In this document: positions 5,814 through 6,271 of the stretch, piece after piece
Layout: each line of letters opens with the position of its first letter
How positions within the stretch are numbered: position 1 is the stretch's first letter
Origin: an uncultured delta proteobacterium
GTDB lineage: Bacteria; Myxococcota_A; Polyangia; Polyangiales; Ga0077539
Direction: 5' to 3'
NCBI GenBank assembly: GCA_903860995.1
Contig: CAIOSS010000471.1
Location: forward strand, 1-6,271
Length of the DNA: 6,271 bases
Program-made: the position numbers and the translations under genes
The notes under the pieces: generated by a model
Seen by the model: the letters and a program-made list of their open reading frames with translations, nothing else
Database searches by the model: none
Told to the model about the DNA's origin: nothing

Positions 5814-5963
5814 GGGAGGGACAAACATCCCCTCGCTACCTGCTCTGGTTCGCCTTCGCGCTCACCCTCTTCGGATGTACCAGCGATCCGGCGCCCGCCG
5901 GCGTCGACGGCGGCGGGACCGACGTCCCCCTCGACGTAACCTGCGCCGCGAGCCACGGCGGGC
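5814..5963 (+). other. Out-of-frame lipoprotein signal segment of a broken gene
   Basis: GGGAGGG at 5814-5820 is a strong ribosome binding site, but 6 nt later there is ATC (5827) rather than a start codon, and its frame does not match the signal sequence. In the frame of position 5876 the DNA reads RYLLWFAFALTLFGC, a lipoprotein signal with the Cys codon at 5876-5878, then a short linker TSDPAPAGVDGGG and DVPLDVTCAASHGG. That frame has no ATG, GTG or TTG before the signal. Taking one base out of the CCCC run at 5829-5832 would join the ATC position to this frame and give (M)PRYLLWFAF. This is inferred to be the 5' end of the cysteine-rich protein that follows in another frame. Confidence 0.5.
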
Positions 5964-6271
5964 GTGTGCGCGAGCGGCGCGCGGACGTACGGCGGGTCCT
6001 TCGTGATGGGCGTCGCGCCGCCCCCGTCGGCGTGCACGAGCTGGGACACCTGGCGCGCGGGCCTCGGCACGACCTACACCCGGGTGACCATCCGCGGGAC
6101 CTTCAACGCCGCGGGCATCTCGTGCACCAACCCCGCCGTGGTCAACGGGCTCGCGACGGCGCTACGCACCGGGGCCAACTTCAGCATGAGCTGCGACGGA
6201 CGGGTATGGTCGCTCTGCGGCACCCGCTACAACGGCGAGCTTTGGATCGACCCCCCGGCGACCTGCAGTTC
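5964..6271 (+). CDS. Cysteine-rich secreted protein, frameshifted 5' end, 3' partial
   Basis: Not recognised as a named family. In the frame of position 6006 the sequence is a coherent extracellular-type protein running to the window edge: VCASGARTYGG, MGVAPPPSACTSWDTW, TTYTRVTIRGTF, GISCTNPAVVNGLATALRTG, SMSCDGRVWSLCGTRYNGEL, ending PPATCS. Six Cys in about 100 residues suggest disulfides, and the strand-rich Trp/Tyr content suggests a small beta domain. The frame has a TAA near 5937, and the nearest start, GTG 5964, has no ribosome binding site. The lipoprotein signal it needs is one frame away. Removing one G from the GGG at 5960-5962 would fuse the two as CAASHGGVCASGARTYGG, which reads naturally. 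It is therefore either a recently broken gene or one carrying a sequence error. Confidence 0.6.
   Translation, partial: MCASGARTYGGSFVMGVAPPPSACTSWDTWRAGLGTTYTRVTIRGTFNAAGISCTNPAVVNGLATALRTGANFSMSCDGRVWSLCGTRYNGELWIDPPATCS

Overview
This is a very GC-rich window with dense, mostly short-spaced genes, two lipoprotein-type signal sequences and a secreted DUF882/M15-type protein. That combination suggests a myxobacterium-like (Myxococcota, former Deltaproteobacteria) genome. The taxon is inferred from style and gene content, not from a marker gene.

Layout. (1) Positions 2-970, plus strand: 3' part of a secreted or periplasmic DUF882/peptidase M15-type protein, open at the left window edge. (2) Positions 989-1282: a non-coding block of visibly lower GC holding a 6S RNA (ssrS), recognised by its conserved GAAGCCTTAAA segment, the CCTTGG/CCAAGG hairpin and a long interrupted closing stem. 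An inverted repeat and a candidate promoter lie before it and a 14-bp terminator-like hairpin after it. (3) Positions 1383-1631: a small 82-residue protein of unknown function with a good ribosome binding site. (4) Positions 1632-2671, minus strand: a two-gene unit, first a lipoprotein built from two copies of a beta-rich repeat, then a 100-residue NTF2/SnoaL-like protein, coupled by a GTGA overlap. (5) Positions 2725-5757, plus strand: a two-gene unit, first a 261-residue polytopic membrane protein that carries the presenilin signature set in the right order, then a 12-TM MMPL/RND-family exporter 21 bp downstream. (6) Positions 5766-5798: a GC-rich hairpin. (7) Positions 5814-6271: the start of a cysteine-rich secreted lipoprotein whose reading frame is broken, cut by the right edge.

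The most notable content is the presenilin-like protein. It has an Asp in a DLxxVxxPxGP context (D129), a GFGD motif (D173) and a PALP motif (217-220), in the order and in the membrane setting of eukaryotic presenilins and archaeal presenilin homologues. Presenilin-type GxGD proteases are well described in eukaryotes and archaea. A bacterial copy of only about 260 residues, apparently co-transcribed with an MMPL transporter and divergent from a duplicated-domain lipoprotein, deserves attention. The second notable item is the 6S RNA, for which a nearly complete secondary structure can be drawn by hand.

The genes fit a cell-envelope theme: two lipoproteins, a peptidoglycan-peptidase-like protein, an intramembrane protease and a lipid-type exporter. 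No direct functional link between them can be shown from sequence alone.
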